Part shown: positions 22,712-34,594 of the stretch, piece after piece
How positions within the stretch are numbered: position 1 is the first letter of the stretch
How the letters are laid out: each line of letters starts with the position of its first letter
Source: Zoroaster sp. YZ-2022
Lineage: Eukaryota; Echinodermata; Asteroidea; Forcipulatida; Zoroasteridae
Assembly (NCBI GenBank): GCA_029582265.1
Contig: CM055828.1
Coordinates: 36,367,072-36,431,071 of the forward strand
Length of the DNA: 64,000 nucleotides
Direction: 5' to 3'
Made by a program: the position numbers and the translations under genes
Notes under the pieces: generated by a model
The model's database searches: none
What the model was told of the DNA's origin: nothing
What the model saw: the letters and a program-made list of their open reading frames with translations, nothing else

Positions 22712-24735
22712 GTTCTACCAAGCAAAGCTTCAAATCTTATTTAAAGATGTACGGCTCGTGCTTTTCGGTATTCTACCGGCAATTTCCTGAATTTGTTGTT
22801 TTCATTTTATCGATCATTTCCGTAAATAAAGGGAAACAAATACTTTTCAGTGAAATATTTCACTTGAAAATGTTTAGTCAGAAGCATTAGCAGTAAATAT
22901 GTGCGTATTATTGTTTTTGAGAAATGTGTTTTTTGTTAAACTTTCCACAAGTAAAAAGTAATATTCTGAAGAGAAGAAAAATAAAATATTCGGAACTTGC
23001 CTCCAAATTAGCGAAAAAATAATACATCACAGTTTACCGAAAACTTTCTTATGACGGGTTTCTAACATCCCTTGAATTATATTTGTGTACGTCAGCATTA
23101 TAATAACTGTATCAAAAATTCCAAGTTACCATGGGCGTCGATTGCTACTCTAGAACCAACAATTATGGGGATCATGTTCTGGATGGAGGTATTCACGGCT
23201 GGGGTTTGGGGCCCTCTAGGCTTCTCATATTTTAATTTCTCAATCCAACCGACGGCGATTTTGAAGGGGATCGATTTGGGGAAAAAGTTTTTGAGCCACC
23301 CCCTATGCCCTCTGGCTGCGCCCCACCTATCTACATGTGTGAGCCTCGGTGAAGAGACCGCTTTGCAGACACCCTTTTTATTGAAGATGCTCAGTAAATG
23401 ATGAGGAATGATGAGGAAAGCAAAGTGGAGCAACCTTAATAGTAGTACCACAGCCACAATGTGTACAAGTCTTTCATCAGAATCAATTTGGAGTACTGTA
23501 GGATTTTAGACAGTCTTCAAAATAAAGTCCTTCAAATCTAATGTTCATCATCATCTGATTAATCTGCCACCTGCTCAGAATATATGAACTTTAGCTTGGG
23601 CATCCCTTGTGGTTCTTGTTTTCTTGGGGAATGTTTAAATTTAAAAAAAATTAAATAAATAAAAATAAATAAAAATGGTGCGTTCTGAGCGCTTTATGAC
23701 GACTACATAATTGTTTAGGCACAATTTTGTTTTATGGGCCATATAAATAGTGTGAGGACAACGATTGATATACTGCCCCCCCCCCCCACCCCACCATCTA
23801 ATCGTGGAAGATGCATGGCTTTAAATGCCGAACCGATCGACGCCAATGGACTGGGAAATGGGGTGGCCAATTCATTCTTGTCCCAAAAAGTCAGCCCATT
23901 ATTGTAGATCCGCCTCTGTGGGAGTACGTACCGGTAGCCGCGGGGCCTTCAGAAACATGGTAGCCTACGGTACTCCTTCGTATTCAGGATAGGCCAACAT
24001 TTATTTATTTTTGTTTATTTATGGGTCATCAAAAAGTAAGGAGACATTTGATATATTGCCCCAATCTAAAAAGTGGAGTGGATATCCCCCGTCCCCCATC
24101 AATCGACGACCATACATGTTACAAGGAAAACGAAGTTATTTGCTGATCGACATCATATGAATTCATTAATGACACGATGTAATGAGCTGAAACTTTTACA
24201 GGTTAGTTTTTATTCACATTTAGTGAGCAACCGCAGAATTATAGTTACCAAGGGTCTGGAATGCGAGATATATTAATTAGTATAGGCCTATACGTAAAAT
24301 AATGTATGTATTTGTCGTACACGTGACAAAACATCGCAAGGGTTTGAAATGTGAAAACAAATTAAACGAACATGCTTGGCTCAGGCAAACATATACCCAA
24401 ACCACATTGAAGTGAATTGTATAACTTTGACATCGACATTATGCAAAAAGATATGATTCTCTTCGAAATTAAAATATTCATCTCACCTCTCTCACACGGA
24501 GTAAACTTTCTCGGACCGAAGATGACACCACAACACCAGCATGTAGCATTGACCATACCATACACTGATCTCACCCGATGTGTCTCGAGCGATCCGCGCT
24601 TCGTAGGCCTATTTATACCATTTTCATCGGGCAATCTGTTCTAGTTTCATGAAAAATAACAGGTTTTAAGTTTCCAGCAAACAATGAATAATTTGTATTC
24701 GTTTCATCATAAGTTCTGCATGATTGGTGATTACT
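22712..24735. other. No gene seen
   Basis: Short ORFs on both strands lack domains and splice context. Poly-C (about 23778-23792) and (AAAT)n tracts occur. The 22735-22800 segment resembles 4255-4320. Confidence 0.35.
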
Positions 24736-25340
24736 ACGGAAGCTTGAATTGCCTTCACGTTACTGCAATACTGAGATAATTTATCTCGGAAACAAGTTTT
24801 TTTTTCATGGAAACACAGAATACAACGATAAAATATCTCAGAAATACATACTATTTCTTTAAAAGAAAATGTGGAATTCAATGATAAGGTATACCTTATA
24901 ATTGAATTCCACATTTCTTTTTCACAGACAGTATTTGTGTGATTGTCCTTGAGTCTGGTGTAGGATTATCTGGTAATGCTTTATTTCGAGTTCTGGTGTC
25001 ATAATGAATTAATTGTAGCTAAGATATCTTATGACAAACATATGTTGCTGTTTTTTACCGGCGCCGAAATTTTGCAAGATGAAATTCTATTATGGTCAAT
25101 TACTCATCAATAAATCAATTTATACGATTCACAGTAATCTACGGAAGCTTGAATTGCCTTCACGTTATTGCGATAATTTATCTCGGAAACAAGTTTTTTA
25201 TTTTTATGGAAACACAGAATACAACGATAAAATATCTCAGAAACACATATTTCTTTAAAAGAAATGTGGAATTCAATGATAAGGTATACCTTATCATTAT
25301 CTCAGTATTGCAGTAACGTGAAGGCAATTCAAGCTTCCGT
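24736..25340. repeat. Nested inverted-repeat element with internal duplication
   Basis: The outer ends (ACGGAAGCTTGAATTGCC and inverse) match over about 45 bp. A block of about 130 bp (24738-24870) is repeated directly at 25139-25270. Two AT-rich palindromes around GGTATACC lie at 24866-24915 and about 25264-25300. It is non-coding. Confidence 0.7.
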
Positions 25341-25594
25341 GATTGATGGTTGCGTATTGTTCATGGTTGAATTGTTATATTAATTTTAAAGCACAACATC
25401 TGGTAATGTCGTTAGAAGTATGAGTAATCCTATAGTCTCCTCGAATCAAAACTTACATTTTAGACAATCATTCTGTGAAAGTTTTAGCTCAGTGCAGAGT
25501 CTAAGTTTACATAGTTTATAGGGACACGATGTAGCAGTGTATGAGGAGGTACGACGAGACTACCACTACTTGTTATTTCTTAATTTAATCTGGT

Positions 25595-25760
25595 CAGCGA
25601 CTTTTTCAGTGGGGGGGGGGGGGCCAGGGGGTATGTTTTTTCTTTTTCTTTTCTTTTTTTGGGTACTATCGGGACTCTTGATTTTTCCGTGGTGGGCACC
25701 TGGGGGCACTGGAAATTTGTGGGGGCACGTGCCCCCAGGCCCCCCGTGGCTACGCCGCTG
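25595..25760. mobile_element. MITE, CAGCGGCGTA-type ends, left end eroded
   Basis: It matches 42134-42315 over nearly its full length, including the G run, the T-rich stretch and GTGGCTACGCCGCTG at the right end. The left end lacks about a dozen bases. It lies directly before the LINE start. Confidence 0.65.
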
Positions 25761-25769
25761 TTATTTATA

Positions 25770-26804
25770 ATGGCTGCGAACAGACAAGACGTGTGTGACA
25801 TCGGCTCTCCGACTTTCCTGTCGAAAATCGACTCTAAGATACAGGAAATCGTGTTGAAACTCCAGATATCACCGTCTGTCCCCGTAAGCACATTCTTGAA
25901 AAGTGGATTTTCCCTTGATGAACTGCTACAAGCCAGGAAATCGATTTTTGAATCTGCGAAGGAGAAGCACCGTGACGGGATCCAAGATGGCACCGAGACG
26001 ACGGACTCTACATCAAAAAAGCTAAGTACCCTTTCAACTTGTACTTTGACTTTAAAACCCCGTAGATCTGTACAAACAGCAGCGGATGACATCCAGGACT
26101 TGTGCCTCTATATGTTTGGTCATCGTAATATTTTTCCTAAGTCTTGCCTTAGCTCAGTTACCCAGTCCAAACCTAAACAGCCGAAGCAAGTTACAGTCCC
26201 TGATGTCACAGACGCCATGTTGCCCGAAACCGTCCCAACCCCTATTACCCTGCAGGATATTTTCAAGGCGGTATCACAGGTTCAAGCTGATATTAAATTA
26301 CTTGATTGTAAATTTTCTGCCCAAATTGCCACAATTTCCGACCAGATTTCTGTTTCTTTTTTGTCCGAAAGGGAAACAATCGCCCAGTTGGAGAAGGAAC
26401 GGGACGCGCTGCATTCTACCATTGATATGCTGATGAGCCTTTCTTCTCGTGGAGCCGATGCCCATTCAAAGCGACCGCCCTGTGCACCGAGCCGGAACCA
26501 GGAGCAGCTCCCCACACGTAGCGAGACATGGCCGCCACCTCTGCCCCCGAGCCAACCCAGCCAAGCGCCCCTGGTGACAACACGCAATCGCTTTGCCGTA
26601 CTAGCACCGGGTGATGTCGATCAAGTCACCAGCCACAACGACACCAGCGTCGACTCTCTGACCGAGGCTGAACTACTGATCGACACGTACTACGACGCCC
26701 TGAAACCCATAGACCAGGCTGGCCAAATACATGGATCTCATGATACACCCCAAAGCAGCCTGGCCCCTCAACGAAAAACCCGCCTCCTTCCAAGAACAAC
26801 TTGA
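25770..26804 (+). pseudogene. LINE ORF1, N-terminal part
   Basis: From ATG 25770 (MAANRQDVCDIG) the frame runs 345 codons. A region around residues 175-225 (LLDCKFSAQIATISDQ, ETIAQLEKERDAL) looks coiled-coil. A Pro-rich stretch follows. The frame shifts between about 26735 and 26800 into the esterase frame. ORF1 proteins of this group bind RNA during retrotransposition. Confidence 0.75.
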
Positions 26805-27390
26805 CCAGTACCGCACTAAACACAAGGAACTGAACGCTGCTAAAACCAAACCGGCAGTCAGCAAGAAAATGCAATCCCCGACCCCTCAACCGATCACCAA
26901 TGCAGATATCTTGATCATCGGTGATTCCATGATCAAACGACTGCAGCCAAGGAGACTGAGTAGGAAGACGAAAGTAATCTGCCATACCATGCGCGGAGCA
27001 AAAATCGAAGACATCGCTCCGAATGCCAAACACCTGTCAACCAAACATGGTGTTTCTGGGATAATTCTTCACGTCGGAACCAACAACACCTTCGACAGTC
27101 CAGAAACAATTGCCGCAAAGATCACTTCCCTGGGTGAAACGCTACCGACAACAGTGACAATTTCATCTATCATCCATCGGAAGAACCAGTCAGTCTCCCA
27201 ACGCAAGAAGGTGGATGAGTCCAATGATCTCCTGAAATCCATCGCAAAGCGCAACAACTGGGGTTTATCGACAATAGAAACATAAATTCCGACCATCTTG
27301 TCTCAGATGGTGTGCACCTCAACTCGCGGGGAGTAGGTCTATTTGCCAAGAACATTATCCAGCACATCGCCGGTCCATCAGAAGAGACAG
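26731..27390 (+). pseudogene. LINE ORF1 SGNH/GDSL esterase-like domain, frameshifted
   Basis: The frame holds ILIIGDSMIKRL (nucleophile Ser in GDS) and ILHVGTNNTFDSP. It stops at 27285. The final block VSDGVHLNSRGVGLF, with the D-x-x-H pair, lies in another frame from about 27300. Such esterase domains are known from ORF1 of CR1/L2-type LINEs. Confidence 0.8.
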
Positions 27391-27695
27391 ACCGACACAC
27401 ACCGCAGCGAACTCCCTTTGGCGAAATGTTATTCGCTGAGGCCCTCCAGAAACCGGCTATTGGCTCTCGAGATAGACCAACGGTTTTCAGCGATCGAGCC
27501 AGCATTACCCGTACCTTCAGCCAAAGCGACTTCAACCGACTCATTGCCAACCACGACCCAAGATGTTCCAGACCAAAACAATGCACACCCAACGAGACCA
27601 CGAGTGGAGGCAATACCTCAAACAGGTCAAAGAACTGCTCAACCCACGGAACAGGGATCCAAAGTAAACTTAACAAATGGTATCATCCACAACCA

Positions 27696-28781
27696 ATGTG
27701 TAGGGTTTTTTCATTCGCACACCTAAATGTTAGAAGTATAATAAATAAACTTGACCATTTTAAGATATTAATGTCAAAAAACCCATTCGATATCATCTGT
27801 TTAAATGAAACTTTTTGTGACGCCTCAATCGCTGACAATGAGATCAGCCTACCCGATTACTCTATTGTAAGAAGAGATAGAAACCGTCACGGTGGTGGGG
27901 TTGCCATGTATATCAGAAACAATTTAACTTTCATTCGCCGTATCGACCTAGAAACAGATGACGTTGAATGTATATGGGTTGAGATTAAATGTAAACATAG
28001 GCAGCCTGTTCTTATCAGTTCTATCTACAGGCCACCTTCAAGTTCGGTTGAATTTATAGACAAACTAAGTGATATCATAGACAAAGCCTCTTCTGAATGT
28101 AAGGAAATTATTGTCACTGGTGATTTTAATCTTGATGTGTCCGATGACGATAATAGTAGTACCTCAAAACCTCTTATTTCTTGCTTTAACTTGTTCCAAA
28201 TGACGCAACTCGTGCATGATCCAACCCGTGTTACTGAACTAACTCGAAGCACTATTGATCTCATTTTTAGCTCGCATCCTGAGCTTGTTAGTGAATGTGG
28301 TGTCTTACCTGTACTTCTAAGTGACCACTATCTTGTTTACTGTCTTCATACTTGGAAAATCCCCCAAAAGGGAGGACATTCAATTAACTTCAGATGTTTT
28401 AAAGATATAGATAGTGATGCTTTCAAAGAAGACCTCATTAACGCACCATGGGATCATGTACTCAGTTGTCATGATGTTAATGAAGCATGGTCCCTATGGC
28501 ACTCCCTGTTTATGAGTATAATTAACCACCATGCACCAATAAAATCAAAACGTGTTCGGGGTGACTCCTTGCCCTGGCTTGATGGAGACATTCTTCAACT
28601 TATGCGACAACGTGACCGTGCACATAAAATCGCAAAACGTTCAGGTTCACAAAATGATTGGGATGCATACAAAAAGTTGCGGAACACGGTTACTAAGAAA
28701 ATCCGTACGACGAAAAGTGAATACTTTACGTCTACCATTGAGGACAATAAAAGTAATTCATCTATGCTGTGGAAAAACTAA
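27696..28781 (+). pseudogene. LINE ORF2: APE-type endonuclease
   Basis: An open frame from MCRVFSFAHLNVRS carries the expected order of APE motifs: HLNVRSI, ICLNETF, GGGVAMYI, SSIYRPPSS, VTGDFNLDV, STIDLIFSS and LSDHYLVYC. It ends at a frameshift at 28781 and picks up in another frame. The frame is continuous upstream with the esterase end, so ORF1 and ORF2 are fused here in one frame. Confidence 0.85.
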
Positions 28782-28834
28782 AGAGGTGCTTCCTAACAAA
28801 ACAGAATTACTCCAAATTCTATCCTTTCTGCGAA

Positions 28835-30514
28835 TGGTGAAAATATCGAGGATCTTGTTGACATCGCTGATACATTTAATGAGCACTTTTCCACAATTGG
28901 GGAACGTATGTGTAGTAATGCCACCCCTCGTGATTTTGAAGTAGACGACAATATCGATTCATCTCTTCATAACTCAGTCTATGCCCGACATAACAGAAGA
29001 TTATGTGCAAAAGCAAATAGCATCAATGTTAGTCGGGAAAGCAACAGGTCCTGATGGCATCAGTGTTAAAATGATTAAAATAGCTTCTCCGTATATTATT
29101 AGATCATTAACCCACATTTTTAACTTATCGATAAGATGTGACCAGTACCCTAAGGATTGGAAACAAGCTCTGGTCACACCTATTCATAAGGGAGGAGACA
29201 AATGTAACACAAGTAACTATCGGCCTATTTCCATCCTGCCGATTATCTCGAAGATTTTAGAAAGATGGGTACATTCAGCTATTTATTCTTACCTCGATGA
29301 AAGTAATCTTATTCCTGCTTGCCAATCGGGATTTAGGCCATTACACTCGACTGAAAGTACCCTACATGACTTAACGAACAAATGTTTTCAAGCTATGGAA
29401 CGTGGGGAAATGACAGGCACAGTCTTTATAGATCTCAGTAAAGCATTCGATTCTGTTAATCATAACATTCTGCTAGAGAAACTTAAACAGTTGAATATGT
29501 CAACTTCTGTAATTCAATGGTTTAAATCATATCTGAGTGAACGTAGTCAATCTGTGAAAATCGATGGTAATATATCTAAGGCCTTGCCATTAAATGTTGG
29601 CGTGCCGCAGGGTTCAATCCTAGGCCCTCTGTTATTCATTATTTATACTAGTGATCTTCCACTTTGTATCCCCAAACTGCAGTTTGTTCATGTATGCAGA
29701 TGACTCTACACTAACTTGTAGTTCCTCCAGTGTTAATGAAATAGAGAATATCTTGAATATAGCCCTAGTCAGAATCCATGATTGGTGCGTCAAAAACAAA
29801 CTTACAATAAATGCCACCAAAACTAAATCCATGCTCATTGGATCCAGGCAAAAGGTTTCAAACACTGGCCTTAATGTAAGCATTGACGATGGTCCAATTG
29901 TAAAGGTGAATTCATGTAAATGTTTGGGTGTTATTATTGATGAAACTTTAAGTTGGACTCCTCACGTTGAATACGTCAAGACTAAGGTCGCTTCTAAACT
30001 GGGTATGTTAAATAGAATTCGCGATTGTGTTCCACAAAGCTGCCTGCAAATTCTGTTTGTAAGCTTAGTTAAGCCATCCTTAGATTACTGTTGTACTGTT
30101 TGGGGAGATCGATACATATCTCACAATGTTATTCTTAACAAATGCCTGAAAAGGGCCGCGCGGATAATTCTGAAGTGTGACTTTCTTACACCATCATCTG
30201 AAATGTTTGCTAAACTTAATTGGCTCTCATTTTCTGAAATAGTTATGTACAAAAAAGCTGTTCTTGTTTACAAATGCATAAACAAAATGGGTCCTCTGTA
30301 CATGACTAATCTATTCACACCGCTTACACAGATTCGTGAAACGAGACGATCCACTGACTCGGCACTAAGGGTTCCTTTTGCGAAGAAGGAATCCTACTTT
30401 ACGAGCTTTGCTGTAAAAGGTGCGCACATATGGAATAACTTGAATGCCCAACTAAGAGCCGTAAATTCACTGGGTTCGTTCAAAGTTGAACTTCGTAAAA
30501 CGTTCATCCAATAA
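28835..30514 (+). pseudogene. LINE ORF2: reverse transcriptase
   Basis: Frames joined by shifts near 28980 and 29690 give KATGPDGISVKMI, SNYRPISILPIISK, FRPLHSTESTL, TVFIDLSKAFDSVNH, GVPQGSILGPLLF and FMYADDSTL (catalytic YADD), then SLVKPSLDYCCTVWG and an LNWL-type C-terminal region. The stop is at 30512-30514. The whole order is standard for CR1/L2 RTs. Confidence 0.85.
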
Positions 30515-31260
30515 TGTTTATACTGTATACAAGGCATTCTTATAATTATGTACTTAACACTGTCAATAAAAATTAATTATTTCTGTGCTGACTTACGGAG
30601 TTTATAAACTTGGTTGCCGCGAAATTTCGGAGCCGGAAGGGAATTTCCTCGCTTTTTTCCCCAAGAAGGGTTTTCGCGGGGTTTTCGCCCTTCCCGTACT
30701 CGGCGTATATGTTGGTGCCCAAATTTGTATGTTAAGATTTCACACAGCTTATAATTGTTGATCTTAATCTATGTACAATTTTAATTACTTCTGTGATGTT
30801 ATATCTAATTGTTATTTTTTACATGGATTGTCGTATTTTCTGTATGTTTTAATTTTTAAAGTTGACATATGCAGGGCCCCAATGGAAACCAGTTTTTAAC
30901 TGTTTGGGCATACCCTGGGTAAATAAATGTAATAAATAAATAAATAAATAAACTTATTAAAATTTAAATGCACGGAATCAGGTTTTTCCTTTCGGAAATA
31001 TAACCCAACTCATCACCGACTCATCGTTCCTCTTCCATAACAGTGATCAACTATTATAGTGTGGAAATAAGGGGTTTGGTAGCTTAGGGTTTTCTGACAC
31101 AGTTGTTCGATTCAAGGGTAGGCCTTTATCCATAATTATGAGCAAAAAACGGCTTTGTGCAGACTAAATATAGACAACCTCGCACTAGAATATTTGTAAG
31201 GGGAAACAGACTTCTAGCTATGACACCATGTGGAATCTCAATTGAGTATTAATTAGTTCT

Positions 31261-31330
31261 GAAAAGAACTGGTGGTACAACTCGACGTTTCGATCAGTAT
31301 GCTCTGATCGTCCTCAGGAGAATGCCTGCT
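31261..31330 (-). ncRNA. Hammerhead-ribozyme-like motif
   Basis: On the minus strand the motif reads CTGAGGA, a 7-bp stem (CGATCAG..CTGATCG) with a six-base loop, then AAACGTCGAG. CUGANGA plus GAAA is the hammerhead core, and Penelope-like elements are known to carry such ribozymes. Here the G of GAAA must be taken from the stem or one C left bulged, so activity is uncertain. Confidence 0.4.
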
Positions 31331-31789
31331 CTGGAAAATGCTGCTGCTTAAGTAGACTGCTGGAGGATCATCCCATGAATGGATGCTGGAGGATTAGTTC
31401 GTTGAGGCGCGCAGGCGGGAACTGTTGAGACTGGGATCCTATGGGTTGGGGGAGAGGAGTGTGTGCTCACTGAACTGAATCAGTTGTTGACAAGCAGATG
31501 GAGGGTGGTTGACTTAGGATATAGGAGATCCCTCAGTCTGGGGTGGGTTATGGACTTTGGATATAGAAGATCCTTCAGTCTGTAGTAGTGGTCGCCAATG
31601 GATGCTGGAGGATTAGTTCATTGAGGCGCGCAGGCGGGAACTGTTGAGACTAGGATCCTAGGGGTTGGGGGAGAGGAGTGTGTGCTCACTGAACTGAATC
31701 AGTTGTTGACAAGCACAGGGGATGGAGGGTGGTTGACTTAGGATATAGGAGATCCCTCAGTCTGGGGTGGGTTATGGACTTTGGATATA

Positions 31790-31940
31790 GAAGATCCTTC
31801 AGTCTGTAGTAGTGGTCGCCAAATGTCGCTGATGTAGAAGCCGATGTCCTGTGGCACAGTGTCGTGTTTGACGATCTCAATGGCCTCTCTGATGCGTCTG
31901 GGGTGCCATGTGTCGATGGGTGTGATGAGTTGGGCTGCCT
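31790..31940 (-). pseudogene. Penelope-like endonuclease C-terminal relic
   Basis: The minus-strand frame reads HPRRIREAIEIVKH and then DIGFYISDIWRPLL, matching the end of the GIY-YIG endonuclease region of Penelope-like elements (REAIEI.KH .. DxGxxL .. W.PLL). A repeated QTEGSxIS block follows. The rest of the protein is absent. Confidence 0.65.
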
Positions 31941-32094
31941 GCGCGCCTCAATGAACTAATCCTCCAGCATCCATTGGCGACCACCACTACAGACTGAAGG
32001 ATCTTCTATATCCAAAGTCCATAACCCACCCCAGACTGAGGGATCTCCTATATGCTAAGTCAACCACCCTCCATAGTCACCCACCCTCCATACA

Positions 32095-32225
32095 TGTATA
32101 TGTATATATATGTATGTATATATGCATGTATATATATGTATGTATATATATATATATATATGTATGTTTTATGTATATGTATATATGTATGTATATGTAT
32201 GTGTATATATATATGTATATATTAA
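32095..32225. repeat. (TATATGTA)n microsatellite
   Basis: This is about 130 bp of TATG/TATA repeats within the Penelope complex. Confidence 0.9.
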
Positions 32226-32705
32226 AATTTAGTTTAACTCTCTAGTTTAACTCTCTATAATATTATCATGCTGTCTTTTATTTTTCTTGTAATTTTATCT
32301 TTTATCTTATTGTTTTTACTAGGTTTCATGCCGTTTGTATTTTACATTTTTATTAATTTCGTTTATTGCATGTGAATTTGGTTTTATGTGTACAGTTTTG
32401 TGTTTTCTTCTGGTTAAGACTTTTTATATTTTTATCTGGTCTGAATTTTTGTAATAATTTGTTACGGTAAATTGGTGTTTTTTTTATTTAATCTTAATTT
32501 TCCGTTGATGTTTGCAAGTTATCTTGTTGTTTATCATGTATATATAATATTGTTTTTACTTTATATAATTTATCTTAATCTTAATTTCCTTAAGTTATTA
32601 GTGTTTTTACAATGTTAAAGTGTTAACTCTTTTTATACAGGGCCTTCAGGGATAGCAGTTTTTTAACTGATGAGGCTACCCTGTTTAAATAAAACTGATT
32701 ATTAT
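32226..32705 (+). mobile_element. Probable LINE 3' UTR fragment
   Basis: The end GGGCCTTCAGGGATAGCAG..GGCTACCCTGTTTAAATAAA resembles in layout the end of the LINE at 30880-30930 (GGGCCCC..ACCCTGGGTAAATAAA). A T-rich body precedes it. It is inserted in the Penelope complex. Confidence 0.45.
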
Positions 32706-32889
32706 CCCCCTGCGCTTGTCAACAACTGATTCAGTTCAGTGAGCACACACTCCTCTCCCCCAACCCATAGGATCCCAGTCTCAACAGTTCCCGCCTGCGC
32801 GCCTCAACGAACTAATCCTCCAGCATCCATTCATGGGATGATCCTCCAGCAGTCTACTTAAGCAGCAGCATTTTCCAGAGTCCGGCATT

Positions 32890-32945
32890 CTCCTGAGGAC
32901 GATCAGAGCATACTGATCGAAACGTCGAGTTGTACCACCAGTTCT
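32890..32945 (+). ncRNA. Hammerhead-ribozyme-like motif
   Basis: CTCCTGAGGACGATCAGAGC, then CATACTGATCGAAACGTCG, form the family's most intact motif: CUGANGA, stem II and GAAAC. A two-base-pair stem III (AC/GT) around GTCGA is possible, followed by T. A matching stem I was not found by eye. Confidence 0.4.
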
Positions 32946-33054
32946 TTTCAGAACTAATTAATACTCAATTGAGATTCCACATGGTGTCACCGCAATTAGT
33001 CTTACTTATCCTCACCATGGAAAGCTACAAGTTTTACCTAGACTTATAGCTATT

Positions 33055-33319
33055 CATGGGCGGATCCAGAACATTGTTTAGGGGGGCTGAGAATCAAAAA
33101 AAATTTTTTTTTCAGTACTACATAAATTACAATGAAATAATCAAAGGGATAGAAAAACAAAGCACAGTGAGGGAATGGGAGTGCGTTCTCCCCTCCCCTC
33201 CCCCCCCTCTCTCTCTCTCTCTCTCTTTTTCTCTCCCTTTTTTAATTTAATTTTTTTTTTTTTTTAACGATTTTAGGGAGGGGGCTACAGCCCCCTTAGC
33301 CCCCCTGGATCCGCCAATG
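33055..33319. mobile_element. MITE, GGCGGATCCAG-type ends
   Basis: The ends CATGGGCGGATCCAG and inverse CTGGATCCGCCAATG enclose a (CT)n-rich interior and two CCCCCTTAGCCCCC blocks. It looks like a hAT-type non-autonomous element. Confidence 0.6.
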
Positions 33320-33382
33320 TTATTGCAGACACAACTGTTGTGTGTCAAGTAATCCCGTGTGTGACTCATGCGCACTGGAATT

Positions 33383-33594
33383 TTAAAGGGACAATATTGT
33401 CACGATCAACAGGGCATGGAATCAAAGTGCTAATTTTTACTCAGTAACTAAACTAATACCCCTTAGAAGGTCATATTACCGTTGCGGCTGAATGAGGAAG
33501 TAAATTTCAGTAACTGTGTCCTTCTTATACTAGTAAACTGATTCCATGCCCTGATAAAAACCTGTTCTGATTGTGACGATACTGCCCCCTTTAA
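33383..33594. mobile_element. TTAA-bounded foldback MITE, copy 3
   Basis: It starts TTAAAGGGACAATATTGTCA and ends GATACTGCCCCCTTTAA. The GGCATGGAATC block is present in both arms. It is the same family as 5227-5441. Confidence 0.75.
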
Positions 33595-33712
33595 GTGTGC
33601 ACCCACGTGGATCGGAAAACGGAAACACTTTTGAATAAATCCAGCAGTAGCATTGGCTTTCTATCGAATATTTTCTAAACACTTCAAAACTAAGTCAGAA
33701 ACCTAATTATAT

Positions 33713-34125
33713 TGTGGCGAAATGGTCGCCTGGTGGCGCCCTGTGGCGCACTGACCTGGTTCTTGATAGCTGTATCCGGTCTCCGGATTCATGTGCTGCG
33801 CGTGATCGTCACATGTACAGACATGTGCGATTGCAAGGGTGGCCTTGGCGGGCGTTGTGAGCGCAGTTCACGTTTGGCGGGCTTCAGTAGAGCATCGTAT
33901 AAAAGCCGTACAGCTAGCTCGAACCAGGGTGACTACAGGTCAGTAATTGCAAAGCCAATAATTTATGATTAAATACAAATGAGAATTGAAGAGACTAATA
34001 GCAATAAAGAATCACATGAACTCAAAGAGAATAGCTCATCGTCTGCTTTATTAAGGTGTCAGAGAAAGTAACCAGAAATAGACGTTCCCCAAAGAAGCCT
34101 TACTACCGCTCGAGTTAACGTTACA
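33713..34125 (+). repeat. 5' LTR of the Gypsy element
   Basis: It starts TGTGGCGAAATGG and ends GTTAACGTTACA. It carries TATAAAAG at 33898-33905 and AATAAA at 34003-34008, the usual order for promoter and polyadenylation signal. The 3' LTR copy has TGTAAAAG in place of the TATA box. Confidence 0.95.
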
Positions 34126-34142
34126 TTGGTGGCAGCGTCGAG
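34126..34142 (+). promoter_or_regulatory. Primer-binding site, tRNA-Leu type
   Basis: TTGGTGGCAGCG directly follows the LTR. TGGTGGCAGCG is complementary to a tRNA 3' end CGCTGCCACCA, as in animal tRNA-Leu (AAG/TAG). This primes minus-strand DNA synthesis. Confidence 0.7.
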
Positions 34143-34317
34143 ATTTTTCTGTTGTATTATTTTGTTGACGTTTTTAGATTGGTTTTACAGCTTGTTTATA
34201 GGGTTTATTTGTTCGGCAGTGGTGTAAACCGAGCCGAAAATTCGTAGAGAATCTGAGTTTGTGCCTGCAGTTTTGTGCCAGTGGTGTAAACCGAGGCACT
34301 TAACTGCGAAGACGAGA

Positions 34318-34540
34318 GCCGCCCGGAGACGTAGCTAGAACCGCCTGGAGACGGACGTAGAGCCGCCCAGAGACTGCTCGGGAAGACCGGAGCCAGAGCT
34401 GTCCGGAGACGTAGCCAGAACCGCCCGGAGACGGACGTAGAGCCGCCCGGAGACTGCTCGGGAAGACCGGAGCCAGAGCCGCCCGGAGACGTGGCCAGAG
34501 CTGCCCGGAGACGGAACGGAGCCGCCCGGAACGGTTGAGC
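34318..34540 (+). repeat. 80-bp tandem repeat in the Gypsy leader
   Basis: Nearly three units are spaced 80 bp apart, each built of sub-repeats around GCCGCCCGGAGACG. They are GC-rich, in contrast to the rest of the element, and sit between primer-binding site and gag. They may act in packaging or translation; this is a guess. Confidence 0.75.
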
Positions 34541-34594
34541 CGGCCGAATATTTATTTTATAATTATTTTGTTTATTCACTTACCCTAGAGTAGC

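Larger units (their letters stand above)
25770..30955 (+). mobile_element. CR1/L2-type LINE, nearly full length, decayed
   Basis: Order along the plus strand is ORF1 with a coiled coil, an SGNH esterase-like domain, an APE endonuclease, a reverse transcriptase, a 3' UTR with GC-rich hairpin sequence (about 30640-30705) and an (AAAT)n tail at 30929-30952. At least five frameshifts break it, so it is immobile. Placement in the CR1/L2 group rests on the esterase in ORF1 and the RT motifs. Confidence 0.85.
31213..33040. mobile_element. Penelope-like element complex with inverted ends
   Basis: About 280 bp at 31217-31495 recurs inverted at 32712-33000, each carrying the hammerhead-like motif and a conserved tail ending at CAATTAGTCTTACTTATCC. 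Between them lie a Penelope C-terminal coding relic (31790-31940, minus), a direct repeat of the end sequence (about 31590-31800), an AT microsatellite and the 3' tail of another LINE. It is a rearranged insertion. Confidence 0.75.

Noticed and set aside
23072..23457. Overlapping ORFs of 109 and 119 aa
   Set aside because: No domain, no splice support, and the two strands are open over the same bases.
24362..24634. Signal-peptide-like 5' exon for the copy A gene (minus, before a GTGAGA donor)
   Set aside because: The sequence around MVNATCWCCGVIF ends at a plausible donor, but it has no clear signal peptide and the phase link to 19882 could not be shown.
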